Shown here one piece after another: positions 18,555-26,967 of a stretch of 64,000 nt of DNA. The notes under the pieces are model-generated. The model was given only the letters and a program-made list of their open reading frames with translations, was not told where the DNA came from and did not search any database. The translations under genes were made by a program, and so were the position numbers. This stretch comes from Streptomyces sp. XD-27 (GTDB lineage Bacteria; Actinomycetota; Actinomycetes; Streptomycetales; Streptomycetaceae), in contig NZ_CP130713.1 in the NCBI RefSeq assembly GCF_030553055.1, forward strand, positions 248,001-312,000, written 5' to 3'. Numbering within the stretch: position 1 is the first letter of the stretch; every line of letters starts with the position of its first letter.

Positions 18555-18679
18555 CGGCCCACCTCTCCGGCCGCTCCACCGCCAGGGCCCGCTTCCCCTC
18601 CAGTGTGTGGCGTGCGGGGAGGGCGTGCACACCTCTTGACACGCGGCTCGGGCGGCGGATTGACTTCACCACAACCCGT

Positions 18680-18693
18680 ACCGAATGTTCGGT
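18680..18693. promoter_or_regulatory. PaaR-like operator upstream of the phenylacetate-CoA ligase
   Basis: ACCGAATGTTCGGT is a perfect inverted repeat (6-bp arms, 2-bp spacer) 50 bp before the paaK start. TetR-family PaaR repressors of actinobacteria recognise ACCGA/TCGGT-type palindromes before phenylacetate genes, so phenylacetyl-CoA-responsive repression is likely. No tetR gene lies in the window. Confidence 0.6.
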
Positions 18694-18742
18694 CGGCTCG
18701 TTGTACGGGGTGGAGTTGTCCGAGGCGGAGGTGAGGACACGC

Positions 18743-20089
18743 ATGAGCGACGGTGCGACCAGCACGGCGGGCGCGGCGGTGCGGCGCGGGCCGGCCCTCC
18801 CGGCGGCCCTCATGGACCCGGCGGAACTGATGTCCCGTGAGGAGCTGCGGGCGCTCCAGCTCGAGCGGCTGCAGGCCACTCTGCACCACGCGTACAAGCA
18901 TGTCGAGCTGTACCGGCGCAAGTTCGACGCGGCGGGTGTCACGCCGCGGGACTGCCGGTCGTTGGCGGACCTGGCCCGCTTCCCCTTCACCACCAAGGCG
19001 GATCTGCGCGACACCTACCCGTACGGCATGTTCGCGGTCCCCCTGGCCGACGTGCGGCGCCTCCACGCCTCCAGCGGCACCACGGGGCAGCCCACCGTCG
19101 TCGGCTACACCGAGCGCGACCTGTCCATGTGGGCCGATGTGGTCGCCCGGTCCATCCGGGCCGCGGGCGGCAGACCCGGCCACAAGGTGCACATCTCGTA
19201 CGGGTACGGCCTGTTCACCGGAGGGCTCGGCGCGCACTACGGGGCGGAGCGGGCCGGATGCACCGTGATCCCGGCCTCCGGCGGGATGACCGCCCGCCAG
19301 GTGCGGATCATCCAGGACTTCGAGCCCGAGATCATCATGGTCACCCCCTCGTACATGCTCACCCTCCTCGACGAGTTCGAGCGCCAGGGCATCGATCCGC
19401 GCGGCACGTCACTGCGGATCGGCATCTTCGGCGCCGAGCCGTGGACCGAGGAGATGCGCCGGGAGATCGAAACGCGCCTGGACCTCCACGCGGTGGACAT
19501 ATACGGCCTGTCGGAGGTCATCGGCCCCGGTGTGGCCCAGGAGTGCGTGGAGACCAAGGACGGGCCGCACATCTGGGAGGACCACTTCTATCCCGAGGTG
19601 GTGGACCCGGTCACCGACGAGGTGATGCCCGAAGGCGCCGGCGGGGAGCTGGTGTTCACGTCCCTCACCAAGGAGGCGATGCCGGTCATCCGCTACCGCA
19701 CCCGCGACCTCACCCGGCTGCTGCCCGGCACCGCCCGGCCCGCCTTCCGCCGCATGGAGCGGGTCACCGGCCGCTGCGACGACATGATCATCCTGCGCGG
19801 GGTGAACGTCTTCCCCAGTCAGGTCGAGGAGGTCGTGCTGCGTACGCCGGGCGTGGCCCCGCACTTCCAGCTGCTGCTCACCCGGCACGGCCGGACCGAC
19901 CGGATGACCGTCCGCGCCGAGGCCCGGGCCGGGACCGGTCCGGAGATACGAGAGGCCGCCGCGGAGGCCATCGGCAAGGGCCTCAAGGACGGGGTGGGCC
20001 TGACCGTCGAGGTGGAGATCGTGGAGCCGGAGACCCTGGAACGCTCGGTCGGCAAGATCCGCCGTGTCGTCGACCGACGCGGCGGTTGA
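18743..20089 (+). CDS. paaK: Phenylacetate-CoA ligase
   Basis: 448 residues, typical for PaaK. The ATG at 18743 follows GTGAGGA. ANL-superfamily motifs are clear: ASSGTTGQPT (phosphate-binding loop, about residue 110), the PaaK-specific ISYGYGLFTGGLG, IYGLSEVIGPG and the hinge region RCDDMIILRGVNVFPSQ, with a C-terminal lysine domain SVGKIRR. It activates phenylacetate with ATP and CoA in the cytosol, the first step of aerobic phenylacetate degradation. None of the paaABCDE epoxidase genes is adjacent, so it is a stand-alone copy; activation of another arylacetate for secondary metabolism is an alternative. Confidence 0.92.
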   Translation: MSDGATSTAGAAVRRGPALPAALMDPAELMSREELRALQLERLQATLHHAYKHVELYRRKFDAAGVTPRDCRSLADLARFPFTTKADLRDTYPYGMFAVPLADVRRLHASSGTTGQPTVVGYTERDLSMWADVVARSIRAAGGRPGHKVHISYGYGLFTGGLGAHYGAERAGCTVIPASGGMTARQVRIIQDFEPEIIMVTPSYMLTLLDEFERQGIDPRGTSLRIGIFGAEPWTEEMRREIETRLDLHAVDIYGLSEVIGPGVAQECVETKDGPHIWEDHFYPEVVDPVTDEVMPEGAGGELVFTSLTKEAMPVIRYRTRDLTRLLPGTARPAFRRMERVTGRCDDMIILRGVNVFPSQVEEVVLRTPGVAPHFQLLLTRHGRTDRMTVRAEARAGTGPEIREAAAEAIGKGLKDGVGLTVEVEIVEPETLERSVGKIRRVVDRRGG

Positions 20090-20134
20090 TGCCTGCGAGC
20101 AGAGGTCCGGGCAGACGGCCGGGCGAGCCGGTGC

Positions 20135-21148
20135 TCAGTCGGTCCGGCGTTTGGCGCGGCTGGGCTGGACCCGTTTCGGCTCCCCCGGCATCTTCGGGTG
20201 CTCCGGCGGATACGGCAGGTCGCCCAGGCCGTGCTCCCGCTCGTCGCGGGCGGCCATCTCCAGCAGCCCGTCGAGCGCGTACGCGTGGTCGTCGATGTCC
20301 GCGTGGACGTCGCCGTGTTCGGCGAAGCGCCCGGGCATGGTCGCCAGGTCGAAGTCGGCCGGGACGGCCTCGTCCAGCTCCTCCCAGCGCAGCGGCGCGG
20401 AGACCTGGGCACGGGGGTGGGGCCGGACCGAGTAGGCCGAGGCGACCGTCCGGTCACGGGCGGTCTGGTTGTAGTCGACGAAGATCCGCTCGCCCCGCTC
20501 CTCCTTCCACCACTTGATCGTGACCTCCTCCGGCATCCGGCGCTCCAGCTCCCGGCCCAGCGCGATCGCGGCGCGCCGTACCTGGGTGAACGTCCAGCGC
20601 GGCTCGATGGGCACGAGGACGTGCAGGCCGCGGCCGCCGGAGGTCTTGGGCCAGCCGCGCAGCCCGAGGTCGGCCAGGACCGCGTGCAGTTCGTGGGCGG
20701 CACGCACGGCCTCCGGGTAACCGGTGCCCGGCTGCGGGTCCAGGTCGATGCGCAGCTCGTCGGGGTGGTCCAGCCGGCCGCTCCGTACCGGCCAGGGATG
20801 GAAGGTGAGGCAGCCCAGGTTGACGGCCCAGAGCACGGCGCCGAGGTCCGCCGGGCACAGCTCGTCGGCCTGGCGGCCGCTGGGGAAGGAGATGGTGGCC
20901 GTCCGCAGCCAGTCGGGGTGGTTCTTGGGGACGCGTTTCTGGAAGAACGACTCGCCGCCGACCCCGTCCGGATAGCGCTCCAGCGTGGTCGGGCGGTCGT
21001 GCAGGGCGCGGGTGATGCCGGGCTCGACGGCCTGGAAGTAGCGGGCGACGTCGAGCTTGGTGAAACCGCGCTCCGGGAAGTACACCTTGTCCGGATTGGA
21101 CAGCCGGATCGTGTGCCCGCCGGCGTCCAGTTCCACCGCTTCGCCCAT
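20135..21148 (-). CDS. LigD-type polymerase/primase domain protein (NHEJ, stand-alone)
   Basis: 337 residues from ATG 21148 (an in-frame GTG at 21157 is possible). It opens with LDAGGHTIRLSNPDKVYFPE, the LigD polymerase-domain start, then PLERYPDGV-like TTLERYPDGVGGESFFQK, the metal-binding DELRIDLDP, TSGGRGLHVLVP and the catalytic-site end VDYNQTARDRTVASAYSVR. These archaeo-eukaryotic-primase-like enzymes fill gaps and add ribonucleotides during end joining. Actinobacteria often carry the polymerase, ligase and nuclease as separate proteins. The ligase is divergently encoded 75 bp away; no Ku gene is in the window. A lysine/arginine-rich tail (QPSRAKRRTD) may help DNA binding. Confidence 0.9.
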   Translation of the reverse strand: MGEAVELDAGGHTIRLSNPDKVYFPERGFTKLDVARYFQAVEPGITRALHDRPTTLERYPDGVGGESFFQKRVPKNHPDWLRTATISFPSGRQADELCPADLGAVLWAVNLGCLTFHPWPVRSGRLDHPDELRIDLDPQPGTGYPEAVRAAHELHAVLADLGLRGWPKTSGGRGLHVLVPIEPRWTFTQVRRAAIALGRELERRMPEEVTIKWWKEERGERIFVDYNQTARDRTVASAYSVRPHPRAQVSAPLRWEELDEAVPADFDLATMPGRFAEHGDVHADIDDHAYALDGLLEMAARDEREHGLGDLPYPPEHPKMPGEPKRVQPSRAKRRTD

Positions 21149-21223
21149 GTCAGTCACGTTAAGTCCCGCCTGGGGTGGCGCGCATATCGGGCGGAACCGG
21201 CCGGTGAGCGGCAGAATCGGGAC

Positions 21224-22315
21224 ATGGACCTGCCGGTCATGCCGCCGGTGAAGCCGATGCTGGCCCGCCCCGTGGCGAAGATCCCGCCTGGGATGCTGTA
21301 CGAGGCCAAGTGGGACGGCTTCCGGGCCATCGTGTACCGGGACGGCGCGGAGGTCGTCGTCGGCAGCAGGACCGGCAAGCCGCTGACGCGCTACTTCCCG
21401 GAACTGGTCGAGGCCTTCCTGGCGCAGTTGCCCGAGCGGTGCGTCATGGACGGCGAGATCGTGATCGCGCATGACGGCCGTCTGGACTTCGACCAGCTGA
21501 CCGAGCGGATCCACCCCGCCGACTCGCGGGTGCGGCTGCTGGCCGAACGGACCCCGGCCCGTTTCATCGCCTTCGACCTGCTGGCGCTCGGCGAGGAGTC
21601 ACTGCTCGCCACTCGGCAGGACGAGCGGCGGGCCGCGCTGGTCGAGGCGCTGGGCGGGGCGGTCCCACCGCTCCACGTGGCGCCCGCCACCACCGACGCC
21701 GAGCTGGCCCAGGAGTGGTTCGAACGCTTCGAGGGCGCGGGCCTGGACGGGGTCGTCGCCAAGCCGCTCGACGAGCCCTACCGGCCGGACGCCCGGGTGA
21801 TGTACAAGATCAAGCACTCCCGGACGGCGGACTGCGTGGTGGCGGGCTACCGCCACCACAAGTCCGGCCCGGTGGTCGGCTCCCTGCTGCTCGGGCTGTA
21901 CGACGCGGCGGGGCGGCTCCAGCACGTCGGGGTGTGCGCGGCGTTCCCCATGCGGCGGCGGCGCGAACTGGTCGAGGAGCTGGAACCGCTGCGGATGGCG
22001 TCGCCGGCGGGGCATCCGTGGGGCGCCTGGATGGACGAGGCCGCGCACGAGTCGGCCCGGCTGCCCGGGGCGCCCAGCCGCTGGTCGGGAGCGAAGGACC
22101 TGGCCGTGTGGGTGCCGCTGCGCTGCGAGCGGGTGTGCGAGGTGGCCTACGACCACATGCAGGGCGACCGGTTCCGGCACACCACGCAGTTCCGCCGCTG
22201 GCGGCCCGACCGCGACCCGCGCGGCTGCACGTATGCGCAACTGGAGGAGCCGGTCAGCTACGACCTCGACGCCGTGCTCAGCCCTGACGGCCCTGACCCG
22301 TCAGCGTCGTCATGA
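21224..22315 (+). CDS. ATP-dependent DNA ligase (LigC/LigD family)
   Basis: 363 residues. Nucleotidyltransferase motifs in order: I, YEAKWDGFRA with nucleophile Lys29; III, DGEIVI; IIIa, FIAFDLLAL; IV, GLDGVVAKP; V, MYKIKHSRTADCVV. An OB-fold follows (GSLLLGLYDAAGRL to the end). This is the small LigC type that seals nicks after end-joining or base-excision gap filling. It is divergent from the polymerase-domain gene at 21148, so a shared promoter region is likely. Its last 38 bp overlap the 3' end of the convergent TIM-barrel gene. Confidence 0.92.
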   Translation: MDLPVMPPVKPMLARPVAKIPPGMLYEAKWDGFRAIVYRDGAEVVVGSRTGKPLTRYFPELVEAFLAQLPERCVMDGEIVIAHDGRLDFDQLTERIHPADSRVRLLAERTPARFIAFDLLALGEESLLATRQDERRAALVEALGGAVPPLHVAPATTDAELAQEWFERFEGAGLDGVVAKPLDEPYRPDARVMYKIKHSRTADCVVAGYRHHKSGPVVGSLLLGLYDAAGRLQHVGVCAAFPMRRRRELVEELEPLRMASPAGHPWGAWMDEAAHESARLPGAPSRWSGAKDLAVWVPLRCERVCEVAYDHMQGDRFRHTTQFRRWRPDRDPRGCTYAQLEEPVSYDLDAVLSPDGPDPSASS

Positions 22316-22961
22316 CGTGGTCGAGCTGGCCGCGCAGCGACCCCCTGCGCGGGTCGAGGGAGCCGCTGAACGCGGCGGAGCCGATGGTGAACGCGTCCAC
22401 GCCCGCCGCGGCCAGCTCCTGGATCTGCCGGGTGCCGGAGATGCTTCCGGCCACGACGAGGCGCCCGGAGGTCGCGGCCCTGGCGGCGCGGACGAGGCTC
22501 AGCGGGTCCGCTTCGGTGGCCCGGTACGCCAGGAGGTCGACGCCGGCGCAGCCGGCGGCCTCGTGGCGGCGGCAGTCCTCGGCGATCCTGGCCGGTCCGC
22601 CCGCCAGGCGGGTGGGGTGTCCCAGCGGTTCCCCGGCGAAGGGGAGGTAGCCGATGGCGGTGCCGCGCAGCCGTTCCAGCGCCTCGGTGACCCAGGTGCC
22701 GCCCATGAGCCAGTCGACCCCCAGGTCGATGGCGGTGGCGACCGATGCCAGCGCCTGCTCCCGGTCGGTGCTGACGACCTCCAGGTGGCTGGTGGCGCCC
22801 AGCTCCTTGATGCGGGTGTGGAGCGCGGTGAGGGTGGCACGCTCGACACCGACGTCCTTGAATCCGATGTGGCGGACTCCGGCGTCGGCGACGGTGTCCA
22901 GCACGTGCAGGCAGTCGCGGACGGTCCGGTCGTCGCGGGTGAGCATGAAGATGAAGTCCAT
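22278..22961 (-). CDS. HisA-like TIM-barrel protein of the four-carbon acid-sugar operon, function unknown
   Basis: 227 residues, no signal. A regular strand-helix pattern (MDFIFMLTRDD, VRHIGFKDVG, GVDWLMGGTWVTEAL, AGVDLLAYRAT, RLVVAGSISG, GVDAFTIGSAAF) is that of HisA/HisF-like TIM barrels, with the GSISGTRQI and IGSAAF turns in the place of the phosphate-binding loops. It begins 16 bp after the PdxA2-like gene and is the last gene of the operon. I infer that it isomerises, cleaves or otherwise processes a phosphorylated intermediate of that pathway. I do not know a characterised member. Confidence 0.75.
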   Translation of the reverse strand: MDFIFMLTRDDRTVRDCLHVLDTVADAGVRHIGFKDVGVERATLTALHTRIKELGATSHLEVVSTDREQALASVATAIDLGVDWLMGGTWVTEALERLRGTAIGYLPFAGEPLGHPTRLAGGPARIAEDCRRHEAAGCAGVDLLAYRATEADPLSLVRAARAATSGRLVVAGSISGTRQIQELAAAGVDAFTIGSAAFSGSLDPRRGSLRGQLDHVMTTLTGQGRQG

Positions 22962-22977
22962 GGCGGGCCTTCGCGGT

Positions 22978-23964
22978 TCAGGGGCGGGGCGCCGGCGCGG
23001 TGAGGCGGGCGGCGTGGCGGAGGGCGGTGAGCAGGGGGGTGTGGTCGGCGATGCCGCGTCCCGCGATGTCGAAGGCGGTTCCGTGGTCGACGCTGGTGCG
23101 GACGAAGGGCAGGCCGAGGGTGATGTTGACGCCGTGGGCGAGGCCGGCGTATTTGACGGGGATCAGCCCCTGGTCGTGGTACTGCGCCACGACGACGTCG
23201 AACTCCCCTTGGCGGGCGGCAAGGAAGACGGTGTCCGCGGGCCAGGGCCCGCTCGCGTCGATGCCCTCGGCCCGCGCGGCGCGCACGGCCGGCGCGAGGA
23301 TGTCGCGCTCCTCGCCGCCGAAGAGGCCGTTCTCTCCCGCGTGGGGGTTGACCGCGGCGACGGCGATCCGGGGGCCCGTACCGTCCGCCCGGGGCAGGGT
23401 GCGGTGGGCGAGCCGGATCGTCTCCAGTTCGCGATCGGTGGTGAGGGCGTCGAGAGCGGTGCGCAGTGACTGGTGGACGGTCACCAGGACCACCCGCAGT
23501 TCGTCGTTGGCCATCATCATGGCGTACGTACCGGTGCCGGAGAGCTCGGCCAGGATCTCGGTGTGGCCGGGGTGGGGCACTCCGGCCGCGCGCAGCGCCT
23601 CCTTGTTGAGGGGGGCGGTGGTCAGCGCGCGGACCTCACCGGCGAGGGCCAGTTCGACGCCGCGCCGGACGTAGTCGTACGAGGCGCGGCCGGCGCGCGG
23701 GTCGACGGTTCCGACGGGCAGGTCCTCAGGGAGCGCGGGCCCGTCGAGCACCTCCAGGGTCCCGGGCGCCGCGCGCGCGTCGGCGACGGTGGCGATCCGC
23801 CGGACGGTCAGCGGCAGCTCCAGCCGGCGGCAGGTGCGGGCGAGGAGGCCGGGGTCGCCGATGACGACGAAGGGCACCGTGCGGCCCGGGTCGGCGCATG
23901 CCTTGGCCGTGATCTCCGGGCCGATGCCGCAGGGGTCGCCCATGGTGACGGCGACGGGCTTCAT
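22978..23964 (-). CDS. pdxA2: PdxA2-like 4-phospho-threonate/erythronate dehydrogenase
   Basis: 328 residues, start ATG 23964 with GAGGAGAT upstream. PdxA-fold motifs: VTMGDPCGIGPEI at the start, HPGHTEILAEL with a metal-binding His, NPHAGENGLFGGEE, and QYHDQGLIPVKY with a second metal-binding His. Next to a DUF1537 kinase this is the PdxA2 type, which oxidises 4-phospho-D-threonate or -D-erythronate and releases CO2 to give dihydroxyacetone phosphate, not the vitamin B6 enzyme. The kinase stop most likely overlapped this ATG as ATGA before a base was lost (see the kinase entry). Confidence 0.88.
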   Translation of the reverse strand: MKPVAVTMGDPCGIGPEITAKACADPGRTVPFVVIGDPGLLARTCRRLELPLTVRRIATVADARAAPGTLEVLDGPALPEDLPVGTVDPRAGRASYDYVRRGVELALAGEVRALTTAPLNKEALRAAGVPHPGHTEILAELSGTGTYAMMMANDELRVVLVTVHQSLRTALDALTTDRELETIRLAHRTLPRADGTGPRIAVAAVNPHAGENGLFGGEERDILAPAVRAARAEGIDASGPWPADTVFLAARQGEFDVVVAQYHDQGLIPVKYAGLAHGVNITLGLPFVRTSVDHGTAFDIAGRGIADHTPLLTALRHAARLTAPAPRP

Positions 23965-25237
23965 ATGCGATCTCCTCGGGGTACGGGTGGGTGAGCAGCC
24001 TGCACAGGCGCAGCAGCGTGTCCTCGTCGCCGAAGCCGCCCGCCTTGATGAGCACGGGGCAGCCGGGGGTGTTGAGCGGGAGGGCGCGGGCGATGCCGGG
24101 CTCGGGTTCGTCGACGAGTTCGAGGGCGGCGACGCGCAGGGCGTCGAGTACGGCGCGGGCGGTCTCGCCGCCGGTGAGGACGAGGCCGTCCACGGCGCCC
24201 TCGGTGACCAGGGGGCGGACTGCCGCGGCGAGGCGCTCGGCGAGCGGGGCGTCCCCGCCGGGGGCGGTGCGCCGGTCGGGGGTGCTCAGGGTGCGGACGG
24301 GGTGGGCCAGGGCCCGCAGGGCGGCGGCCGTCGCGAGGGCTCCGTCACCGGCCGTGCCGGCGGCCCCGGGGGCGCCGGCGCCATCGGTTCCATGGGCCGC
24401 CTGCGCGGGGCCGCGGCCGTGCCGCTCGGCGGAGCCGGTGGGGAGGACGGTGCCGCCGACGCCCTCCGTCGCGCCGAGCCGGGCGAGTTGGCCGCGGGAG
24501 ACGGGGTTGGCGCTGCCGACGACGACCAGGGGCCGCCGGGCCGCCGGAACCGGGGGTGGCGACGAGGGACGGGAGGCGGCGCAGCGGCGGGCGAGGGCCG
24601 CGGCCAGGCCCGGCGAGCCGACCCACAGCACGTCCTCCGGACGGGGCACCGCGGCCACCACCCGGTCCAGGTCGCGGTCGGAGCGCGCCGGGCACAGCAG
24701 CGTGCGGCCCTCGGCGACGAGTTCCGGCAGCAACGCGGTCCGCTCGGCCGGGACCGCGGTGAGGCCGGGGACGAGGGCGGCGAGGTCGGAGCAGCGGGCG
24801 GGGTGCGCGGGATCGTCCGCGTACCCGGTGCGGTGGACCGGTATGCCGTGCAGCAGTTGGACGGTGCCCTCGGTGGTGCGGCCCTCGCCGGGGAAGGCGG
24901 GGGCGATGATGACGGCGCGGCGGCCGGAGCCGCTCCGGGCGGCGGCGATCTCGGCCGCCAGATGGCCGCGGAGTGTGGAGTCGACGGTCTTCAGCAGGAT
25001 GTCGCCGAGGCCGAGCCCGGCGGCCAGGGTGCGGGCGGCCCGCAGGGTCCGCTCGGCGGCGGCGCCGGGCCCCATCCGCCGGGTGTCGAGGTCGACGGCG
25101 GTCACGCCGGGCGCGGTGGGCGGGGTCGCGGGCGGGGCGAGCAGGACGCGGGCGGGGTGGCCCGCGCGCAGGAAGGGCGCGGCACCGTCACCCGCGCTGG
25201 TGAGGTCGTCGGCGAGTACGGCGATACGCCTGGGCAC
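23726..25237 (-). CDS. Four-carbon acid-sugar kinase (DUF1537, OtnK/DtnK type), C-terminus probably frameshifted
   Basis: GTG start at 25237. N-terminal domain ADDLTSAGDGAAP, then KTVDSTLRGH; C-terminal nucleotide domain LVVVGSANPVS, LVLTGGETARAVL and IKAGGFGDEDTL. It phosphorylates a tetronate such as D-threonate or D-erythronate with ATP, feeding the PdxA2-like enzyme. As read the frame runs 236 bp into the dehydrogenase gene (to 23726) in arginine-rich filler. Restoring one base in the C runs near 24000 moves the stop to 23961, inside an ATGA overlap with the dehydrogenase start, and gives 425 residues, the normal family length. A proline/alanine-rich linker near residues 265-300 is longer than usual. 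Confidence 0.85.
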   Translation of the reverse strand: MPRRIAVLADDLTSAGDGAAPFLRAGHPARVLLAPPATPPTAPGVTAVDLDTRRMGPGAAAERTLRAARTLAAGLGLGDILLKTVDSTLRGHLAAEIAAARSGSGRRAVIIAPAFPGEGRTTEGTVQLLHGIPVHRTGYADDPAHPARCSDLAALVPGLTAVPAERTALLPELVAEGRTLLCPARSDRDLDRVVAAVPRPEDVLWVGSPGLAAALARRCAASRPSSPPPVPAARRPLVVVGSANPVSRGQLARLGATEGVGGTVLPTGSAERHGRGPAQAAHGTDGAGAPGAAGTAGDGALATAAALRALAHPVRTLSTPDRRTAPGGDAPLAERLAAAVRPLVTEGAVDGLVLTGGETARAVLDALRVAALELVDEPEPGIARALPLNTPGCPVLIKAGGFGDEDTLLRLCRLLTHPYPEEIAYEARRRHHGRPLRHRPGDHGQGMRRPGPHGALRRHRRPRPPRPHLPPAGAAADRPADRHRRRRARGARDPGGARRARAP

Positions 25238-25333
25238 GCTGCTCCGTTCACAGGTGGTGGATCGGCCGGGGGTGGCGGATCAACGTTGTCGCAGGTGCCG
25301 GGGTGGGGACAAGCGAATGTTCCTCACGCTCGC

Positions 25334-25350
25334 TGTGAGAAAATCTCACA
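25334..25350. promoter_or_regulatory. Palindromic operator overlapping the LysR start codon
   Basis: TGTGAGAAAATCTCACA has perfect 7-bp arms around AAA, and its last base is the A of the lysR ATG. Placed in the 112-bp divergent gap with the kinase operon, it is a good candidate for the LysR-family site (T-N11-A type), controlling both directions. Confidence 0.6.
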
Positions 25351-26558
25351 TGCCCCGAAGCGATCTGCCGCCGCTGAACTCACTGCTCCCGTTCGAGGCC
25401 GTGGTGCGGCACGGCAGTGTGACGCGGGCGGCGCGGGAGCTGCATCTGACGCATGGCGCCGTGAGCCGGCAGATCCAGCACCTGGAACGCGCCCTGGGGA
25501 CCCGGCTGTTCGAGCGGACGGCGCGTGCGATGGTGCCGACAGCGGCCGCCGTGCGCCTGGCCGACGTGGTACGGGACGCCTTCGACCAGATCGGTGCGGC
25601 GGCGCGGCAGGTGGCGCGGGGCGGGGAGGCGGGGCCGCTGGCCCTGTCGTACGAGCCGACGCTGCTGATGCGCTGGCTGATCCCGCGGTTGCCCGGACTC
25701 GCCGGTCTGGAGCCGTCGTTGGCCCTGCACCTGTCGGCGGGCGGCGGCCCGGTGTCCTTCGCCCGGGACGGCGTCGACGCGGCCATCAGGCGCGAGGACT
25801 TCGCCGTTCCCGAGGGGGTCGGCCGGACGCCGCTGTTCGACGAGTACATCGGCCCCGTCTGCCGTCCGGGCCTGGCCGCCGGTCTGACCGATCCCGCGCG
25901 GCTGTCCGGCGTCACGTTGTTGCACACCCGCACCCGTCCGGGGGCGTGGCCTGAGTGGCTGCGGCTGACCGGCGCCGCGGTCGAGGCGGCCGGTGAGCAG
26001 ACCTTCGAGCACTTCTACCTGTCGCTCCAGGCCGCCGTCGCCGGACTGGGTGTCGCGATCGGCCCGTACGCGCTGGTCCAGGACGATCTGGCGCGCGGTC
26101 AGCTTGTGGCGCCGTTCGGCTTCGTCGCGGACGGCACCTGCTACCAGTTGCTCACCGCCCGGCCACTCGGGCACGACGCGCGGCTCGTCCGGCTGGTGGA
26201 GTGGCTGCGTACGCACACCGCCCGGTTGACGCCGGCCGCCGAGGCGCAGGCCGCTCCCCGAATGCCGCTACCCGTACAGACCCCGGCACTGGCGCATGTG
26301 CTCCGGGCTGAGCCGCCGTCCCGCCAGATCGCACAGCGAGCCCGACCCCGCGTTCCCTCCGGGGCGCGGCAGCCATTGGTCGGGGACGAAGGCACCCGGC
26401 AGGCCCCCGCCCGGCACCCCGGCGCCCGGCAGGTCGCCGGCCCGCGGCCGCCTGCGCGCGGGCGGCGGCGACTGGGGCCGGTTGGCGCCGATCTCCGGCG
26501 CCGACGGCCGGGGCCGGGGGACGCCGCCCGGCGCGGACGGCTGTGCGGTGTGCCGTGA
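25350..26558 (+). CDS. LysR-family (GcvA-like) regulator of the acid-sugar operon
   Basis: The winged helix-turn-helix is at residues 5-65 (LPPLNSLLPFEAVVRHGSV, TRAARELHLTHGAVSRQIQ), followed by a substrate-binding domain ending near GVAIGPYALVQDD and LVEWLRTHTARL. It diverges from the kinase-PdxA2 operon, so it most likely senses an acid sugar and controls it. The ATG at 25350 matches GcvA-type starts but has no clear ribosome site; an in-frame ATG at 25317 behind GGGGAC is the alternative. As read the frame runs to 26558 through filler antisense to the lipoprotein gene. One extra base near 26260 (a CCCC run) would stop it at 26311, giving a typical 320 residues. Confidence 0.85.
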   Translation: MPRSDLPPLNSLLPFEAVVRHGSVTRAARELHLTHGAVSRQIQHLERALGTRLFERTARAMVPTAAAVRLADVVRDAFDQIGAAARQVARGGEAGPLALSYEPTLLMRWLIPRLPGLAGLEPSLALHLSAGGGPVSFARDGVDAAIRREDFAVPEGVGRTPLFDEYIGPVCRPGLAAGLTDPARLSGVTLLHTRTRPGAWPEWLRLTGAAVEAAGEQTFEHFYLSLQAAVAGLGVAIGPYALVQDDLARGQLVAPFGFVADGTCYQLLTARPLGHDARLVRLVEWLRTHTARLTPAAEAQAAPRMPLPVQTPALAHVLRAEPPSRQIAQRARPRVPSGARQPLVGDEGTRQAPARHPGARQVAGPRPPARGRRRLGPVGADLRRRRPGPGDAARRGRLCGVP

Positions 26559-26780
26559 TGCCACGTCGCGGTTCTTGTCCCGGTGGCCCGTCCCCGCGGG
26601 GATCCGGCCCGCCCGCCCGGGCGCCTCGGTCGGGCGCGGGGACGCCGCGGTCGCGCGCGGAGCGGCCGCGGCCGGTGTGGCGTTGCTCGCGGCGCGGTCC
26701 GGCGAGACGACGAGGCATCCGGCGAGCCCCGGCAGCAGTCCGAGCAGGGGGTAGAGCAGCAGTTGGTGACGCATGCGCAT
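26268..26780 (-). CDS. Putative lipoprotein, proline-rich, unknown function
   Basis: 170 residues from ATG 26780 (26774 also possible). A signal with hydrophobic core LLLYPLLGLLPGL ends in the lipobox LAGC, so it is probably attached outside the membrane. The mature part is low-complexity, rich in Pro, Arg and Ala, then closes with a more ordered end (FVPDQWLPRPG, LCDLAGRRLSPEHMRQCRGLYG) containing two cysteines that could pair. No family recognised. Its gene is convergent with and partly overlapped by the as-read lysR frame. Confidence 0.7.
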   Translation of the reverse strand: MRMRHQLLLYPLLGLLPGLAGCLVVSPDRAASNATPAAAAPRATAASPRPTEAPGRAGRIPAGTGHRDKNRDVASRHTAQPSAPGGVPRPRPSAPEIGANRPQSPPPARRRPRAGDLPGAGVPGGGLPGAFVPDQWLPRPGGNAGSGSLCDLAGRRLSPEHMRQCRGLYG

Positions 26781-26967
26781 ACCGTCCCGCACGCCGCGGG
26801 CCCAGGCGCGCGACGGCGCCGCGAGACCACCTGAACGACGGACCTCGCGCCGCGCCGTGATGACCGGGCCCGCGGCAGCCGGGCACCGGATGGGGCCGGT
26901 GTCCGGCAGCCGGACACCGGATGGGCCCGATCGCCGCGCCCGCTGGGCGATCAGGCAGGATCGGCCC

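Noticed and set aside
22978..23964. Vitamin B6 biosynthesis PdxA
   Set aside because: Coupling to a DUF1537 kinase and a LysR regulator indicates the PdxA2 acid-sugar branch.
26312..26558. Genuine C-terminal extension of the LysR regulator
   Set aside because: The sequence is arginine/proline filler antisense to a lipoprotein gene, and one restored base yields a normal 320-residue protein.
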